Below, one piece after another: positions 15,584-25,024 of a DNA stretch of 40,519 nucleotides (positions are counted from its first letter, which is position 1; each line of letters starts with the position of its first letter). Source of the stretch: Oscillospiraceae bacterium (lineage in GTDB: Bacteria > Bacillota_A > Clostridia > Oscillospirales > Oscillospiraceae); contig CADADE010000023.1 of the NCBI GenBank assembly GCA_902786615.1, positions 1 through 40,519 of the forward strand, read 5' to 3'. Under the pieces are notes generated by a model. The model did no database searches, was not told the DNA's origin, and worked only from the letters and a program-made list of their open reading frames with translations. The position numbers and the translations under genes were made by a program.

Positions 15584-16179
15584 ACAAAAAAGGAAAGCTT
15601 CTTGTGATTTCCGGCCCGTCCGGCGCCGGGAAAAGTACGGTGGTCGCGAAGGCCATCGAGGGTAGAGACGATATCTGCTTCTCCACCTCCGCCACGACCA
15701 GAAGCCCCAGACCCGGTGAGGTCGACGGGAGAGAGTATTTCTTCGTGAGCTTTGAACGCTTTCTGGAGATGGTCGAAAAAGACGAACTACTGGAGCATGC
15801 CGAATATGTCGCCAACCGCTACGGCACGCCCCGCGCCTATGTGGAAAAGCGCCTGGAAGAAGGCTTGAACGTCGTCCTGGATATCGAGGTGCAGGGCGCG
15901 CGGCAGGTGCGCCGCAAGATGCCTGAGGCAGTTTTGATCTTCATCGCGCCTCCCTCGATGGAGGAGCTGGAGCGCCGCCTCAGAGGGCGCGGCACCGACG
16001 CGGAGAGCGCCATTGAAGGACGCCTGATCCGCGCCCGCCAGGAATACCAGGAGGCCGACTTCTACGACTATCTGATCGTGAACGACGATCTGGAAAAAGC
16101 TGCGGCGCAGCTCAACGCCATCATTGAGGCGGAGCATTGCCGCTTTGCCGACTGGGCGGATTACTTGAAAACAACCTGA
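15580..16179 (+). CDS. gmk: Guanylate kinase
   Basis: Phosphorylates GMP/dGMP to GDP with ATP. 199 aa. P-loop GPSGAGKS (residues 12-19), GMP-binding [29 protein letters not shown] and [14 protein letters not shown] are all present and intact. Start overlaps remA by 4 bp. rpoZ follows after 55 bp. No abnormality seen. Confidence 0.97.
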   Translation: MNKKGKLLVISGPSGAGKSTVVAKAIEGRDDICFSTSATTRSPRPGEVDGREYFFVSFERFLEMVEKDELLEHAEYVANRYGTPRAYVEKRLEEGLNVVLDIEVQGARQVRRKMPEAVLIFIAPPSMEELERRLRGRGTDAESAIEGRLIRARQEYQEADFYDYLIVNDDLEKAAAQLNAIIEAEHCRFADWADYLKTT

Positions 16180-16199
16180 AAGACTGTTTAAAAATTGCG

Positions 16200-16219
16200 T
16201 GCCGCGGCTTTCAGCGGCA
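16200..16219 (+). promoter_or_regulatory. Leader hairpin before rpoZ
   Basis: TGCCGC (16200-16205) and GCGGCA (16214-16219) form a 6-bp stem with an 8-nt loop, 5 nt before the rpoZ ribosome site. No T-run. Could tune rpoZ translation; weak evidence. Confidence 0.35.
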
Positions 16220-16234
16220 GATTGGAGAATTGTT

Positions 16235-16426
16235 ATGATGCTTTATCCCCCCGTTGCCGAACTCGTTGACAAAATCGGCAGTCGTTATCAGCTTGTAAAC
16301 CTCGTCGCGCGCCGTGCCAGAACCCTGTCCACCGAGGCAGAGGAAAAGCAGATCCCCCTCGAGCGCAAGGCCGTTTCCACCGCGATCGAGGAAGTGTACA
16401 CCGGCAAGCTCAGCATTGACCGCTGA
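16235..16426 (+). CDS. rpoZ: RNA polymerase omega subunit
   Basis: 63-aa omega subunit, which helps assemble and stabilise core RNA polymerase. MMLYPPVAELVDKIGSRYQ contains the DKIGSRYxLV core, followed by VARRAR and EKAVSTAIEEVYTGKL-like helix (here RKAVSTAIEEVYTGKL). The start at 16235 is chosen because TTGGAG (16222-16227) is 7 nt upstream; an in-frame extension to 16199 would add residues unlike the family. Same place as in Bacillus (after gmk). Confidence 0.92.
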   Translation: MMLYPPVAELVDKIGSRYQLVNLVARRARTLSTEAEEKQIPLERKAVSTAIEEVYTGKLSIDR

Positions 16427-16442
16427 AAGCACCGCCGCCGCT

Positions 16443-18713
16443 GTGAACGGGGGCGCCCAGACGTCCAGGACGGTCGCGCGGGTCGCGGTCTCCGCCGCAA
16501 CCTACTGGCTCGATAAGCCCTATGACTATCTGCTCCCCCCGGAGCTGGCGGAAAAAGCCCTCCCCGGTATGCGGGTACACGTGCCCTTTTCCAGGGGCAA
16601 CCGCAGGACGGAGGGCATTATCCTTGCAACGGCGGAGCACAGCAGCTACGAACAGGCGCTCAAGCCGGTTCTCACGCTCCTGGATGAAGAGCCTGTCCTG
16701 ACCGAAGAGCAGCTCAAGCTCGCCTTCTTCATGCGGGAGCGTTTTTTCTGTACCGTCTACGACGCTGCGCGCGCGATGCTCCCGGCGGGCCTCTGGTTCG
16801 ACGAGGAGGGACGCCGCCGCGTCCAGGACAAGAGCATGGAGATGGCGCGTCTCGCCATCGAACCGGAGGAGGCCGAAGTCCTGCGGGACGCAAAACGCAT
16901 GCGCTCGCCCGGACAGGCGGCGATCCTCGAGCAGCTCTGCGCCTTTGAGTGCATCCCGAGCCACGATCTCCTGCTGCACACCGGGGCGAAGCGTCCACAG
17001 CTGAAGGCGCTGGAAAAGGCCGGCGCGATAGAGCTGTTTGAGCGAGAAGCTTTTCGCCGCCCGCAGATCCATATCGGCCTCACGGAGCCTCTGCCCGTTC
17101 TGAGCGAGGAGCAGGAAAAGGCATTCGCCGGGATACACGCCCTGACGCAGACCGGAAGGGCGGGCGCGGCGCTTCTTTTCGGCGTGACCGGCAGCGGCAA
17201 AACCAGCGTTTATATCCATCTCATCGACCGTGAGCTTCAACGCGGGCGGGCGGTGATCCTGCTGGTGCCCGAAATCGCGCTCACGCCGCAGATGATCCAG
17301 ACTTTCTCCTCCCATTTCGGGAACGAGGTGGCGGTTCTGCACAGCAGTCTTACGGTCGGGGAGCGCTATGACGAGTGGAAGCGCGTCAGAAGCGGCAAGG
17401 CCCGCGTGGTCATCGGGACGCGCAGCGCCGTCTTTGCCCCGACGCCGTCTCTCGGCCTCATCATCATAGACGAGGAGCAGGAGGAAACCTATAAATCCGA
17501 GAACATCCCGCGCTATAACGCGCTGGATGTGGCAAAATACCGCTGCGGAAAGGCAAACTGTCTGCTTCTGCTCGGCTCGGCCACGCCGGACGTGGTCAGC
17601 ATGTTTGGGGCCGAAAGCGGACGCTATGCCTTTTTTGAACTGAAAAACCGCTATAACGAACAGGAACTGCCACGGGTCGAGATTGTGGACATGAAGCGCG
17701 AGCTTCGCCAGGGGAACGGCAGCAGCATCAGCAGCGTCCTGCGCCGGGAGCTGGAAACAAACCTGGACCGGGGAGAGCAGAGCATCCTGTTCATTAACCG
17801 CCGGGGCGCGAACCGCCTCATCAGCTGCGGCGAGTGCGGCTATGTGTACAAATGCCCGCGCTGCAGCGTGTCCCTGACCTATCACAGCAGCAACCGGCGG
17901 CTCTTGTGCCACTACTGCGGCTATTCCCGGCGGCCGGACGAGGTCTGCCCGGACTGCGGCGGGACGCTCAAATACATCGGCGTCGGCACCCAGATGGTGG
18001 AGAGCGAGCTGAAGGAGCTCTTCCCCGGGCGGGAGATCCTGCGCATGGACGCCGATACCGTGGCCCCCGCGGGCTCGCACGAAAAGCTGCTGGATCGCTT
18101 CCGGGCGGAGAATATCCCCATCATGGTCGGCACCCAGATGGTGACCAAGGGGCTGAATTTTGAAAACGTCACCCTCGTCGGAGTGATCTCGGCGGACCAG
18201 AGCCTCTATGCCGGCAGCTACCGCGCAGGGGAGCGCAGCTTTTCCCTGATCACCCAGGTGGTCGGGCGAAGCGGGCGCGGACGAAAGCCCGGCCGCGCCG
18301 TCATCCAGACCTTCACGCCTGAGAATGAAGTGATTCAACAGGCGGCAAAGCAGGATTATTTTGCTTTCTACCGCTCGGAAATCGAGCTGAGAAAGCTCCA
18401 GCATACCCCGCCGTTTTCGGAGCTTCTCTCCGTCACGGTCTCCGGCATGAATGAGGAGCATGTCTACCGGGTCTGCCGCATGATACGCGAGCGGCTGGAC
18501 GGACTGCTCCGCGCGGGCGGAGACGCCGAGATCCTCGGCCCCGCGCCGCTTGCGGTCGTGAAGGTGAACAACCGCTACCGCTATCGCGTGATGATCTACG
18601 GCAGCGTAAACGCCGGCCTTCGCGGGACGCTCGCGGGCGTCGTGATGGAGTTTTGCCGGGACAAACGCTTTTCGGACGTGTCGATTTACGCGGACAACGA
18701 TCCGAACGATTAA
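16443..18713 (+). CDS. priA: Primosomal replication protein PriA (3'-5' DNA helicase)
   Basis: Restarts stalled replication forks and loads the primosome. ~756 aa. N-terminal 3'BD begins ARVAVSAATYWLDKPYDYLLP; helicase Walker A GVTGSGKT (~247-254); motif II reads DEEQEETYK (~343-351) rather than the textbook DEEH; GSATPD; two zinc sites in CGECGYVYKCPRC and CHYCGYSRRPDEVCPDCGG (~462-505); VGTQMVTKGLNFENV and QVVGRSGRG near the end. The start is uncertain: GTG 16443 gives the family's usual N-terminus, TTG 16416 (overlapping rpoZ) is the alternative; neither has a good ribosome site, suggesting coupling to rpoZ. In Bacillus coaBC lies between rpoZ and priA; it is absent here. Confidence 0.92.
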   Translation: MNGGAQTSRTVARVAVSAATYWLDKPYDYLLPPELAEKALPGMRVHVPFSRGNRRTEGIILATAEHSSYEQALKPVLTLLDEEPVLTEEQLKLAFFMRERFFCTVYDAARAMLPAGLWFDEEGRRRVQDKSMEMARLAIEPEEAEVLRDAKRMRSPGQAAILEQLCAFECIPSHDLLLHTGAKRPQLKALEKAGAIELFEREAFRRPQIHIGLTEPLPVLSEEQEKAFAGIHALTQTGRAGAALLFGVTGSGKTSVYIHLIDRELQRGRAVILLVPEIALTPQMIQTFSSHFGNEVAVLHSSLTVGERYDEWKRVRSGKARVVIGTRSAVFAPTPSLGLIIIDEEQEETYKSENIPRYNALDVAKYRCGKANCLLLLGSATPDVVSMFGAESGRYAFFELKNRYNEQELPRVEIVDMKRELRQGNGSSISSVLRRELETNLDRGEQSILFINRRGANRLISCGECGYVYKCPRCSVSLTYHSSNRRLLCHYCGYSRRPDEVCPDCGGTLKYIGVGTQMVESELKELFPGREILRMDADTVAPAGSHEKLLDRFRAENIPIMVGTQMVTKGLNFENVTLVGVISADQSLYAGSYRAGERSFSLITQVVGRSGRGRKPGRAVIQTFTPENEVIQQAAKQDYFAFYRSEIELRKLQHTPPFSELLSVTVSGMNEEHVYRVCRMIRERLDGLLRAGGDAEILGPAPLAVVKVNNRYRYRVMIYGSVNAGLRGTLAGVVMEFCRDKRFSDVSIYADNDPND

Positions 18714-18741
18714 CAGAATCGCATATAGATGGGAGAATACT

Positions 18742-19245
18742 ATGGCACGCAGAAATATACTCACCAAGGAAGAACCGGGACTTTACAAGCACTGCCGTCC
18801 CGTTACGGATTTTAACGCAAGACTTCACCAGCTTCTGGACGACATGGCGGACACGCTCTCCAATGAGAACGGCGTCGGCCTTGCCGCGCCCCAGGTGGGC
18901 GTGCTGCGCCGCGCGGTCATCGTGCTGGAGACCAACGTGCCGGAGGGGGAAGAGGAGTACCTCATCGAGCTGATTAACCCCGAAATCATCGAGAGCTCCG
19001 GCGAACAGTTCGGGGCTGAGGGCTGCCTGAGCGTCCCCGGCGAGTACGGCATGGTGAGAAGACCCATGCACGTCAAGGTCCGCGCCCAGAACCGCAACGG
19101 CGAATATTTCGAGGTGGAGGGCACGGGGCTCACGGCCCGCTGCTTCTGCCATGAGATCGACCATCTGGACGGCATTGTCTTCACCTCCAAGTGCGAGCGC
19201 ATGCTGAGCGAGGAAGAGCTGGAATCTGGGAACCTTGAGAAATAA
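18742..19245 (+). CDS. def: Peptide deformylase
   Basis: Removes the N-terminal formyl group from new proteins. 167 aa, type I length. The three motifs are intact: GVGLAAPQ (44-51), EGCLSVPG (93-100) and HEIDH (137-141), giving the Cys-His-His metal site and catalytic Glu. Ribosome site GGGAG (18731-18735). Directly precedes fmt, the enzyme that adds the formyl group, as in most bacteria. Confidence 0.97.
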   Translation: MARRNILTKEEPGLYKHCRPVTDFNARLHQLLDDMADTLSNENGVGLAAPQVGVLRRAVIVLETNVPEGEEEYLIELINPEIIESSGEQFGAEGCLSVPGEYGMVRRPMHVKVRAQNRNGEYFEVEGTGLTARCFCHEIDHLDGIVFTSKCERMLSEEELESGNLEK

Positions 19246-19258
19246 GGAGCGGCGGGCT

Positions 19259-20179
19259 ATGCGTGTCGTATTTATGGGGACGCCGGATTTCGCGGCGGCC
19301 TCGCTGAAAAAGCTGATCGAGGAAAACTATGAGATCGCCGGGGTGTTCACCCAGCCGGACAAGCCCAAGGGGCGCGGCATGGAGATGCGCTTTTCCCCGG
19401 TCAAGGAGCTTGCCCTTGTGCACGGACTTCCTGTGTTCCAGCCGACAAAAATGCGCGACGGGGAAGCCCTCGGCATTCTCCGGGAGCTGAAGCCTGACAT
19501 TCTGGTCGTCGTGGCCTACGGGCGCATCCTGCCGGACGAGCTGCTGGCCGTGCCGAAATTCGGCGCGGTGAACGTGCACGGCTCGCTTCTGCCGAAATAC
19601 CGCGGGGCCGCGCCCATCCAGTGGGCGGTGCTGAACGGGGACAGGACAAGCGGCGTGACCACCATGTATCTGGCCCACGACCTGGACAGCGGCGACATGA
19701 TCTATCAGGAGGAGACCGCCGTCGGCGAGTTTGAGACCGCCGGGGAGCTTTTCGACCGCCTGATGGACATGGGCGCAGAGCTCCTTGTGAAAACGCTGCG
19801 GGACATTGAGGCCGGTACCGCGCCGCGCATCCCGCAGGATCACGCGCAGGCCAGCTATGTCGGCATGCTGGATAAATCCATTTGTCCCATTGACTGGAAC
19901 AAGACGCCCCGCGAGATCGTCAAACACATATACGGGCTCCAGCCCTGGCCGGTGGCAACGGCGGAGCTCGAGGGAAAGACCTTCCGCGTGTTCGCCGCTT
20001 CTTATACGGAGCTCACCACAGCGAAGGCCCCCGGCAGCATCGTGCGCGCGGACGAGGCGGGCATCGCCATGGCCTGCGCGGACGGTCAGTGCATTCTGAT
20101 CACCGAGCTGCAGGCGCCGGGGAAAAAACGGATGGGGGCTGCGGAGTTTCTGCGCGGTCACCGGCTGAACATAACATGA
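19259..20179 (+). CDS. fmt: Methionyl-tRNA formyltransferase
   Basis: Formylates initiator Met-tRNA using 10-formyl-THF. 306 aa. MRVVFMGTPDFAAASL start, QPDKPKGRG, and the catalytic core NVHGSLLPKYRGAAPIQWA (Asn/His/Asp triad region) with TMYLAHDLDSGD; C-terminal OB-like tRNA-binding domain from ~205. ATG 19259 chosen for AATAAGGAGC ribosome site and family N-terminus; an upstream in-frame ATG at 19235 overlaps def and adds unrelated residues. Stop overlaps rsmB start (ATGA). Confidence 0.97.
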   Translation: MRVVFMGTPDFAAASLKKLIEENYEIAGVFTQPDKPKGRGMEMRFSPVKELALVHGLPVFQPTKMRDGEALGILRELKPDILVVVAYGRILPDELLAVPKFGAVNVHGSLLPKYRGAAPIQWAVLNGDRTSGVTTMYLAHDLDSGDMIYQEETAVGEFETAGELFDRLMDMGAELLVKTLRDIEAGTAPRIPQDHAQASYVGMLDKSICPIDWNKTPREIVKHIYGLQPWPVATAELEGKTFRVFAASYTELTTAKAPGSIVRADEAGIAMACADGQCILITELQAPGKKRMGAAEFLRGHRLNIT

Positions 20180-21495
20180 GCAGGACGGTGAACGCCCGCG
20201 AGGCGGCGCTCGAAGCGCTGGGGCGCTGCCGCCGGGACGGGTCCTGGTCGGGCGCGGCCATCGACAGCGCTATCCGCCGCTATGCCCTGGACCGGCGCGA
20301 GGCCGCGCTTGCCTCCCGGCTCTGCCTGGGCGTGCTGCAAAACGAAAGCTTCTGTGATTATGTGATCGGCTGCTATTGCACGGCAAAGCTCGAACCCGCC
20401 CTGCGGGACATCCTGCGCCTCGGGGTGTATCAGCTCCTGTTTATGGACCGCATCCCGCCGCGCGCCGCCGTCAGCGAAACGGTGGAGCTCTGCCGGGTGA
20501 AAAAGCTGTCACGCGCCTCGGGACTTGCCAACGCGGTGCTGCGGCGCGTTGCCGAAAATCGGGACAGTCTGCCCGAAATCCCCGGCAAGGGGAGCGCAAA
20601 GTATCTCGCCGTCCGCTACAGCCACCCGCTCTGGCTCTGCGAAAGGCTCACAGAACTGCGGGGCTATCATTTTGCGGAAGCTTTTCTTCATAAGAACAAC
20701 GAGCCGCCCTGCCTCTGCATCCAGGTAAACACCCTGAAAATTCAAACCGCGGACTATATGCAAAGGCTCACAGAAGCGGGGATCGCGTTTCGCGCCACCG
20801 GGCCGGAGGGCTGTCTGGAGCTGGAAAAGGGGATCGCCGCGGAGCTTCCGGGCTATGAAGAGGGGCTTTTCTACGTGCAGGACCGGGCAGCGCGCACGGC
20901 AGTCGAAATCGCGGCGCCGGAACCCGGCATGCGCGTGCTGGACGCCTGCGCCTGTCCCGGCGGGAAGAGCTTTGCCGCCGCCATCCGGATGGAGAATCGG
21001 GGCAGCATTCTCTCCTGCGACATTCATGAAAAGAAGCTCCAGGTCCTGGAGCGCGGGGCGGCGCGGCTGGGTCTCAGCTGCATCGAGACGCGCGCGATGG
21101 ACGCGCGGGTGTTTGAGCCGTCAATGGAAAAAAGCTTTGACCTTGTGATCGCGGATGTGCCCTGCTCCGGCTTCGGCGTGATCGCCAAGAAACCGGAGAT
21201 CCGCGCGAAGGACCCGGCGGAGATCAAAGCCCTGCCGGAGATCCAGCTTGCCATACTGGAAAATCTGAGCCGCTATGTAAAGCCCGGCGGGCTGCTGCTC
21301 TATTCCACCTGCACCATTCTGCCGGAGGAAAACGAGGGGCCTGTCACGGCCTTTCTGCAGGGCCACCCGGAATATGAGACCGCGCCTTTTGAACTGAACG
21401 GGGTGGAGATCGAGAGCGGCATGTACACCTTCTGGCCCAATGTGGACAAAACAGACGGCTTTTTTGCCGCAAAACTGAGAAGGATATCGGACTGA
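20176..21495 (+). CDS. rsmB: 16S rRNA (cytosine-967 C5)-methyltransferase RsmB
   Basis: 439 aa. N-terminal NusB-like RNA-binding domain (~5-130: AREAALEAL, RLCLGVLQNESFCDYVI) followed by an RsmB methyltransferase domain: SAM motif VLDACACPGGKSFAAA (~253-268), motif IV DVPCSGFGVIAKKPEIR with one catalytic Cys and motif VI LLYSTCTILPEENE with the second Cys. Both cysteines kept, so it should be active. Overlaps fmt by 4 bp. DVPCSG instead of DAPCSG is a common variation. Confidence 0.95.
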   Translation: MSRTVNAREAALEALGRCRRDGSWSGAAIDSAIRRYALDRREAALASRLCLGVLQNESFCDYVIGCYCTAKLEPALRDILRLGVYQLLFMDRIPPRAAVSETVELCRVKKLSRASGLANAVLRRVAENRDSLPEIPGKGSAKYLAVRYSHPLWLCERLTELRGYHFAEAFLHKNNEPPCLCIQVNTLKIQTADYMQRLTEAGIAFRATGPEGCLELEKGIAAELPGYEEGLFYVQDRAARTAVEIAAPEPGMRVLDACACPGGKSFAAAIRMENRGSILSCDIHEKKLQVLERGAARLGLSCIETRAMDARVFEPSMEKSFDLVIADVPCSGFGVIAKKPEIRAKDPAEIKALPEIQLAILENLSRYVKPGGLLLYSTCTILPEENEGPVTAFLQGHPEYETAPFELNGVEIESGMYTFWPNVDKTDGFFAAKLRRISD

Positions 21496-22553
21496 TGATG
21501 GAAGAAAACGAGAGAAAAGACATTCTTTCCCTGCTGCCGGAGGAGCTGGAGGCGGAGCTTGCCGCCCTCGGAGAGCCGCGCTTTCGCGCCGCCCAGATCT
21601 TCCAGTGGCTTGGCCGCGGCGTGCGCAGCTTTGAGGGGATGACCAATCTCTCCAAAGATCTGCGCGCAAAGCTCGGTGAACACTTTTTCCTGTATGAGCC
21701 GAAGGTGATTCGTCGACAGGTCTCCGCAATTGACGGGACGATCAAATACCTCTGGGAGCTCTCCGACGGCAACGCCGTGGAGACGGTTGTGATGAGCTAT
21801 AAGCACGGCAACACGGTCTGCGTCTCCTCGCAGGTGGGCTGCCGCCAGGGCTGCGCCTTCTGCGCGTCCACCATCGGCGGCCTTGTGCGCAATCTCCGCC
21901 CCTCGGAGATCCTGGACGAGGTGCTTTTCTCGGAGCTTGACTCCGGGAAGAAAATATCCAACATCGTCCTCATGGGCATCGGCGAGCCGCTGGATAACTT
22001 CGATAACGTCATGCGCTTTCTGGAGCTTGTCAATCACCCCAAGGGCATGAACATCGGCATGCGCCACATCTCGCTTTCCACCTGCGGGCTGATCGAACGC
22101 TTTGACGCGCTTGCCGCGCGGGACCTGCAGCTCACGCTCTCCGTGTCCCTGCACGCGCCCGACGACGAGACACGCTCGCGCATCATGCCGGCCAATCGCG
22201 GCCGTGGCGTCGAGGCGCTGATCAATGCCTGCAAAGCGTATTACGACAAAACCGGGCGGCGCATTTCCTTTGAGTACGCCATGATCGACGGGGTCAACGA
22301 CAGCCCCGCACAGGCGGAGCTGCTGGCAAAACGCGCAAGGGCCGTCGCGGCCCATGTGAATCTCATTCCGCTCAATCACGTCGAGGAGCGACAGTTTCAG
22401 CCCTCCACGCCGGAGCATTTGGAGCGCTTTATCCAGATCCTGGAGGATAACGGCGTGAACGTCACCGTGCGGCGCAGGCTCGGCAGCGATGTAGACGCCT
22501 CCTGCGGACAGCTCAGAAGAAAAATGCAGAAGGGAGGACCGGGGTCAACGTGA
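21495..22553 (+). CDS. rlmN: Dual-specificity 23S rRNA A2503 / tRNA A37 C2-methyltransferase RlmN
   Basis: Radical-SAM enzyme, 352 aa. Iron-sulfur motif CxxxCxxC at C116, C120, C123 (VGCRQGCAFCAS), with the two methyl-transfer cysteines at C109 and C337 (DVDASCGQL). Also GIGEPLDNFDNV and HVNLIPLNHV. Start is the first ATG of ATGATG, overlapping the rsmB stop by 1 bp (TGATG). Completes an rRNA-modification pair with rsmB. Confidence 0.97.
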   Translation: MMEENERKDILSLLPEELEAELAALGEPRFRAAQIFQWLGRGVRSFEGMTNLSKDLRAKLGEHFFLYEPKVIRRQVSAIDGTIKYLWELSDGNAVETVVMSYKHGNTVCVSSQVGCRQGCAFCASTIGGLVRNLRPSEILDEVLFSELDSGKKISNIVLMGIGEPLDNFDNVMRFLELVNHPKGMNIGMRHISLSTCGLIERFDALAARDLQLTLSVSLHAPDDETRSRIMPANRGRGVEALINACKAYYDKTGRRISFEYAMIDGVNDSPAQAELLAKRARAVAAHVNLIPLNHVEERQFQPSTPEHLERFIQILEDNGVNVTVRRRLGSDVDASCGQLRRKMQKGGPGST

Positions 22554-23296
22554 AAAGCTATGGCATGACAGACAAAGGTGTCGTCAGAAGAAACAATCAG
22601 GACTGCTTTATCCTGGAAAAATGTGAGCCGAAGGGCTGCCTGATCGCCGCGCTGTGCGACGGGATGGGCGGAGCCAAGGCCGGCGGCATCGCAAGCCAGC
22701 TTTCCAACAAGGCCTTCGTCTCCTATATCTTTAACAAGCTGCTGACACGCCTGCCCCGCAATGTGGATTACCGCAGAATTTTGGAGGAGGCGTGCAGCGA
22801 AGCCAACGGCGTCGCCTACGAATATTCCCATTTTGATGAAGATTATGACGGAATGGGCACCACCATCGTCGGCGGTGTGATTAAGAACAACGGGAATGGG
22901 TATATTATCAATGTGGGCGACAGCCGCGCCTATCTCATTTCACGCCGGGCGAACAGCATCCGCCAGATCACGCGGGACCACTCCCTCGTGGGCGAGCTGA
23001 TGGCCGCCGGGGCGCTGACCCCGGAGCAGGCGCGAAACCACCCGAAGAAAAACGTGCTCATGCGCGCCCTCGGCTGCGATGCGCGCGTGGAATGCGATTA
23101 TTTCACGTTCACGCTGCAAAAGGGCGAGATACTCCTGCTCTGCTCGGACGGCCTTTCCAACATCGTTTCGGATCTTGAGATCCTGGAATACGCCAGAGAG
23201 TTCCCGGAGCCGGAGGCGCTCTGCCGTTCGCTGATGAGCAAGGCGCTCAACCGCGGCGCGCGGGACAATGTCACCATCGTGACGATCATGCGATGA
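22550..23296 (+). CDS. prpC: PP2C-type Ser/Thr phosphatase (PrpC/Stp)
   Basis: 248-aa metal-dependent phosphatase, cognate partner of the PASTA kinase encoded next. Motifs: SYGMTDKGVVRRNNQDCF (metal Asp), LCDGMGGAKAGGIAS, GDSRAYL, DHSLVGELMAAGALTPEQARNHP and CSDGLSNIV, GARDNVTIV. All metal ligands present. GTG start at 22550 with GGGAGG (22532-22537) upstream; overlaps rlmN by 4 bp. The rlmN-prpC-prkC-rsgA order is that of Bacillus. Confidence 0.95.
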   Translation: MKSYGMTDKGVVRRNNQDCFILEKCEPKGCLIAALCDGMGGAKAGGIASQLSNKAFVSYIFNKLLTRLPRNVDYRRILEEACSEANGVAYEYSHFDEDYDGMGTTIVGGVIKNNGNGYIINVGDSRAYLISRRANSIRQITRDHSLVGELMAAGALTPEQARNHPKKNVLMRALGCDARVECDYFTFTLQKGEILLLCSDGLSNIVSDLEILEYAREFPEPEALCRSLMSKALNRGARDNVTIVTIMR

Positions 23297-23317
23297 TCCC
23301 CCGGAAGGGAGAAGCTT

Positions 23318-25000
23318 ATGGATAACAAGGACAAGTATATAGGCAAGATCTTTGACGAGCGCTATCTGATTCAGGGGCTGATCGGCGAGGGCGGCATGTC
23401 TGTGGTGTACAAGGCGCAGGACCAGCGCCTCAACCGCAGCGTGGCGGTCAAGATCATGCGGGACGAGATGGCATCCGACGAAGAGTTTCGCCGCTCCTTC
23501 TGCGCGGAGGCGCAAGCCGTCGCCATGCTCTCCCATCCGAATATCGTGGCCGTGTACGATGTGAGCCACAGCGATGAAATCGAATACATAGTCATGGAAC
23601 TTGTAGACGGTATCACGCTGCGGCAGTATATGGACCGGCGCGGCGCCCTGCAATGGCGGGAGGTGCTGCATTTTACGCGCCAGATCGCAAGGGCGCTGGC
23701 CCACGCGCATGAGCGCGGCATCATTCACCGGGACATCAAGCCCCAGAACATTCTGATGCTGCGCGACGGCACGGTCAAGGTCGAGGATTTCGGCATCGCG
23801 GCGCTCGAAAACGAAGCCTATGAAAACGACGGGCAGGCCATCGGCTCGATCCACTATATCGCGCCGGAGCAGGCCCGCGCGGAGATCCCGGACGCGAGAA
23901 GCGATATCTACTCCCTCGGCATTGTGATGTATGAAATGCTCACCGCGCAAAAGCCCTATGAGGGTGAGACGATTGCCGAGATCGCCGTCAAGCATATCAA
24001 TGCCGCCGCCGTCCCGCCGCACAAGCTGGTGGAGGGCGTTCCCCCGGAGCTTGAGCGTATCACGCTCAAGGCCATGTGCGCGGATATCGACGCGCGCTAT
24101 CAGTCCGCAAACGAACTGCTTGGGGATCTGGAAAACTTTTTGCAGGAGCAGCTAAAGCCCGCGGAGCCGGAGGAAAAGCCCCTGGAAAACCCTGCGGTCA
24201 TGCCGATCCGCTCAGTCAGTGAAATGGAAAAGGAGCGCTTTCTCCTGCGCCACAAGCGGGCGCGGCGCGTGACCTTCCTGATGGGAGCCGGCGGCGCGCT
24301 GGGGCTTTGCGTCGTGATGTTCGTCTTTATGTGGAACTTCTGGCTCAAGGACGTGTTTTCCCCGGCCGAGCGCATCAGCCTGCCGAACTTTGTCGGCAGC
24401 GACTATCAGCGCATTGTGGAAAACGCGGAGCTTGCTTCCCTCTACAGCTTCGACGTCGTCTATGTCATCAATACCGAGACCGAGAGCGGCACCGTTTTGT
24501 CCCAGAATCCCGATCCCGGGCGCAGTATGATGATCACGCCGGAGGGGATCAAGGTGGAGCTGTCCGTGAGTACGGGCAAGGTGTTCAACGCCGTGCCCGA
24601 CGTTGTGAACCTCGATTACCGCGAGGCCAAGAACCGCCTGCAAAAGGCGGGCTTCATCGTGGATATCGAGAACGCGACCTCCGGCAGCGTTACGAAGGAC
24701 TATGTCATCAGCACAAGCCCCATCGCGGGCGAGCAGATGAGCTCCGGCTCCACGGTCTATGTTGTGGTCAGCAGCGGCCCGCAGACGAGCTATGTCCGCA
24801 TGCCGAATGTGATCGGCCTGTCGGAGGAGGCCGCCATCACGCGCCTTGAGAGCGCGGGGCTGAGCTTCGGCGGTTCTGACCGCGTGTACAGCGATGTGGA
24901 CGCCGGAACCGTCATCGGCCAGAGCACCGACGCCTTTACGGAAATTGAGGAGCACTCTAAGATCGCCCTGAAAATCTCGCTGGGGCCTCAGATCACATGA
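23318..25000 (+). CDS. prkC: PASTA-domain Ser/Thr kinase PrkC
   Basis: 560 aa. Cytoplasmic Hanks-type kinase (~12-275): GEGGMSVVYKA, VAVKI lysine, HRDIKPQNIL catalytic loop, VEDFGIA (DFG intact), GSIHYIAPEQA; juxtamembrane charged linker; one membrane helix at ~323-345; then three extracellular PASTA repeats (~355-420, 424-490, 496-560), which bind peptidoglycan fragments. In spore-formers PrkC senses muropeptides for germination and controls cell-wall growth. 21 bp after prpC, ribosome site GGAAGGGAG. Count of three PASTA units is by eye. Confidence 0.96.
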   Translation: MDNKDKYIGKIFDERYLIQGLIGEGGMSVVYKAQDQRLNRSVAVKIMRDEMASDEEFRRSFCAEAQAVAMLSHPNIVAVYDVSHSDEIEYIVMELVDGITLRQYMDRRGALQWREVLHFTRQIARALAHAHERGIIHRDIKPQNILMLRDGTVKVEDFGIAALENEAYENDGQAIGSIHYIAPEQARAEIPDARSDIYSLGIVMYEMLTAQKPYEGETIAEIAVKHINAAAVPPHKLVEGVPPELERITLKAMCADIDARYQSANELLGDLENFLQEQLKPAEPEEKPLENPAVMPIRSVSEMEKERFLLRHKRARRVTFLMGAGGALGLCVVMFVFMWNFWLKDVFSPAERISLPNFVGSDYQRIVENAELASLYSFDVVYVINTETESGTVLSQNPDPGRSMMITPEGIKVELSVSTGKVFNAVPDVVNLDYREAKNRLQKAGFIVDIENATSGSVTKDYVISTSPIAGEQMSSGSTVYVVVSSGPQTSYVRMPNVIGLSEEAAITRLESAGLSFGGSDRVYSDVDAGTVIGQSTDAFTEIEEHSKIALKISLGPQIT

Positions 25001-25024
25001 GCCAGTCAGGAGCAGCCGAAGCAC

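Noticed and set aside
16410..18767. 785-codon open frame on the minus strand opposite priA
   Set aside because: Mirror of the high-GC third-position bias of priA; no ribosome site, no recognisable motif, and priA motifs on the plus strand are complete.
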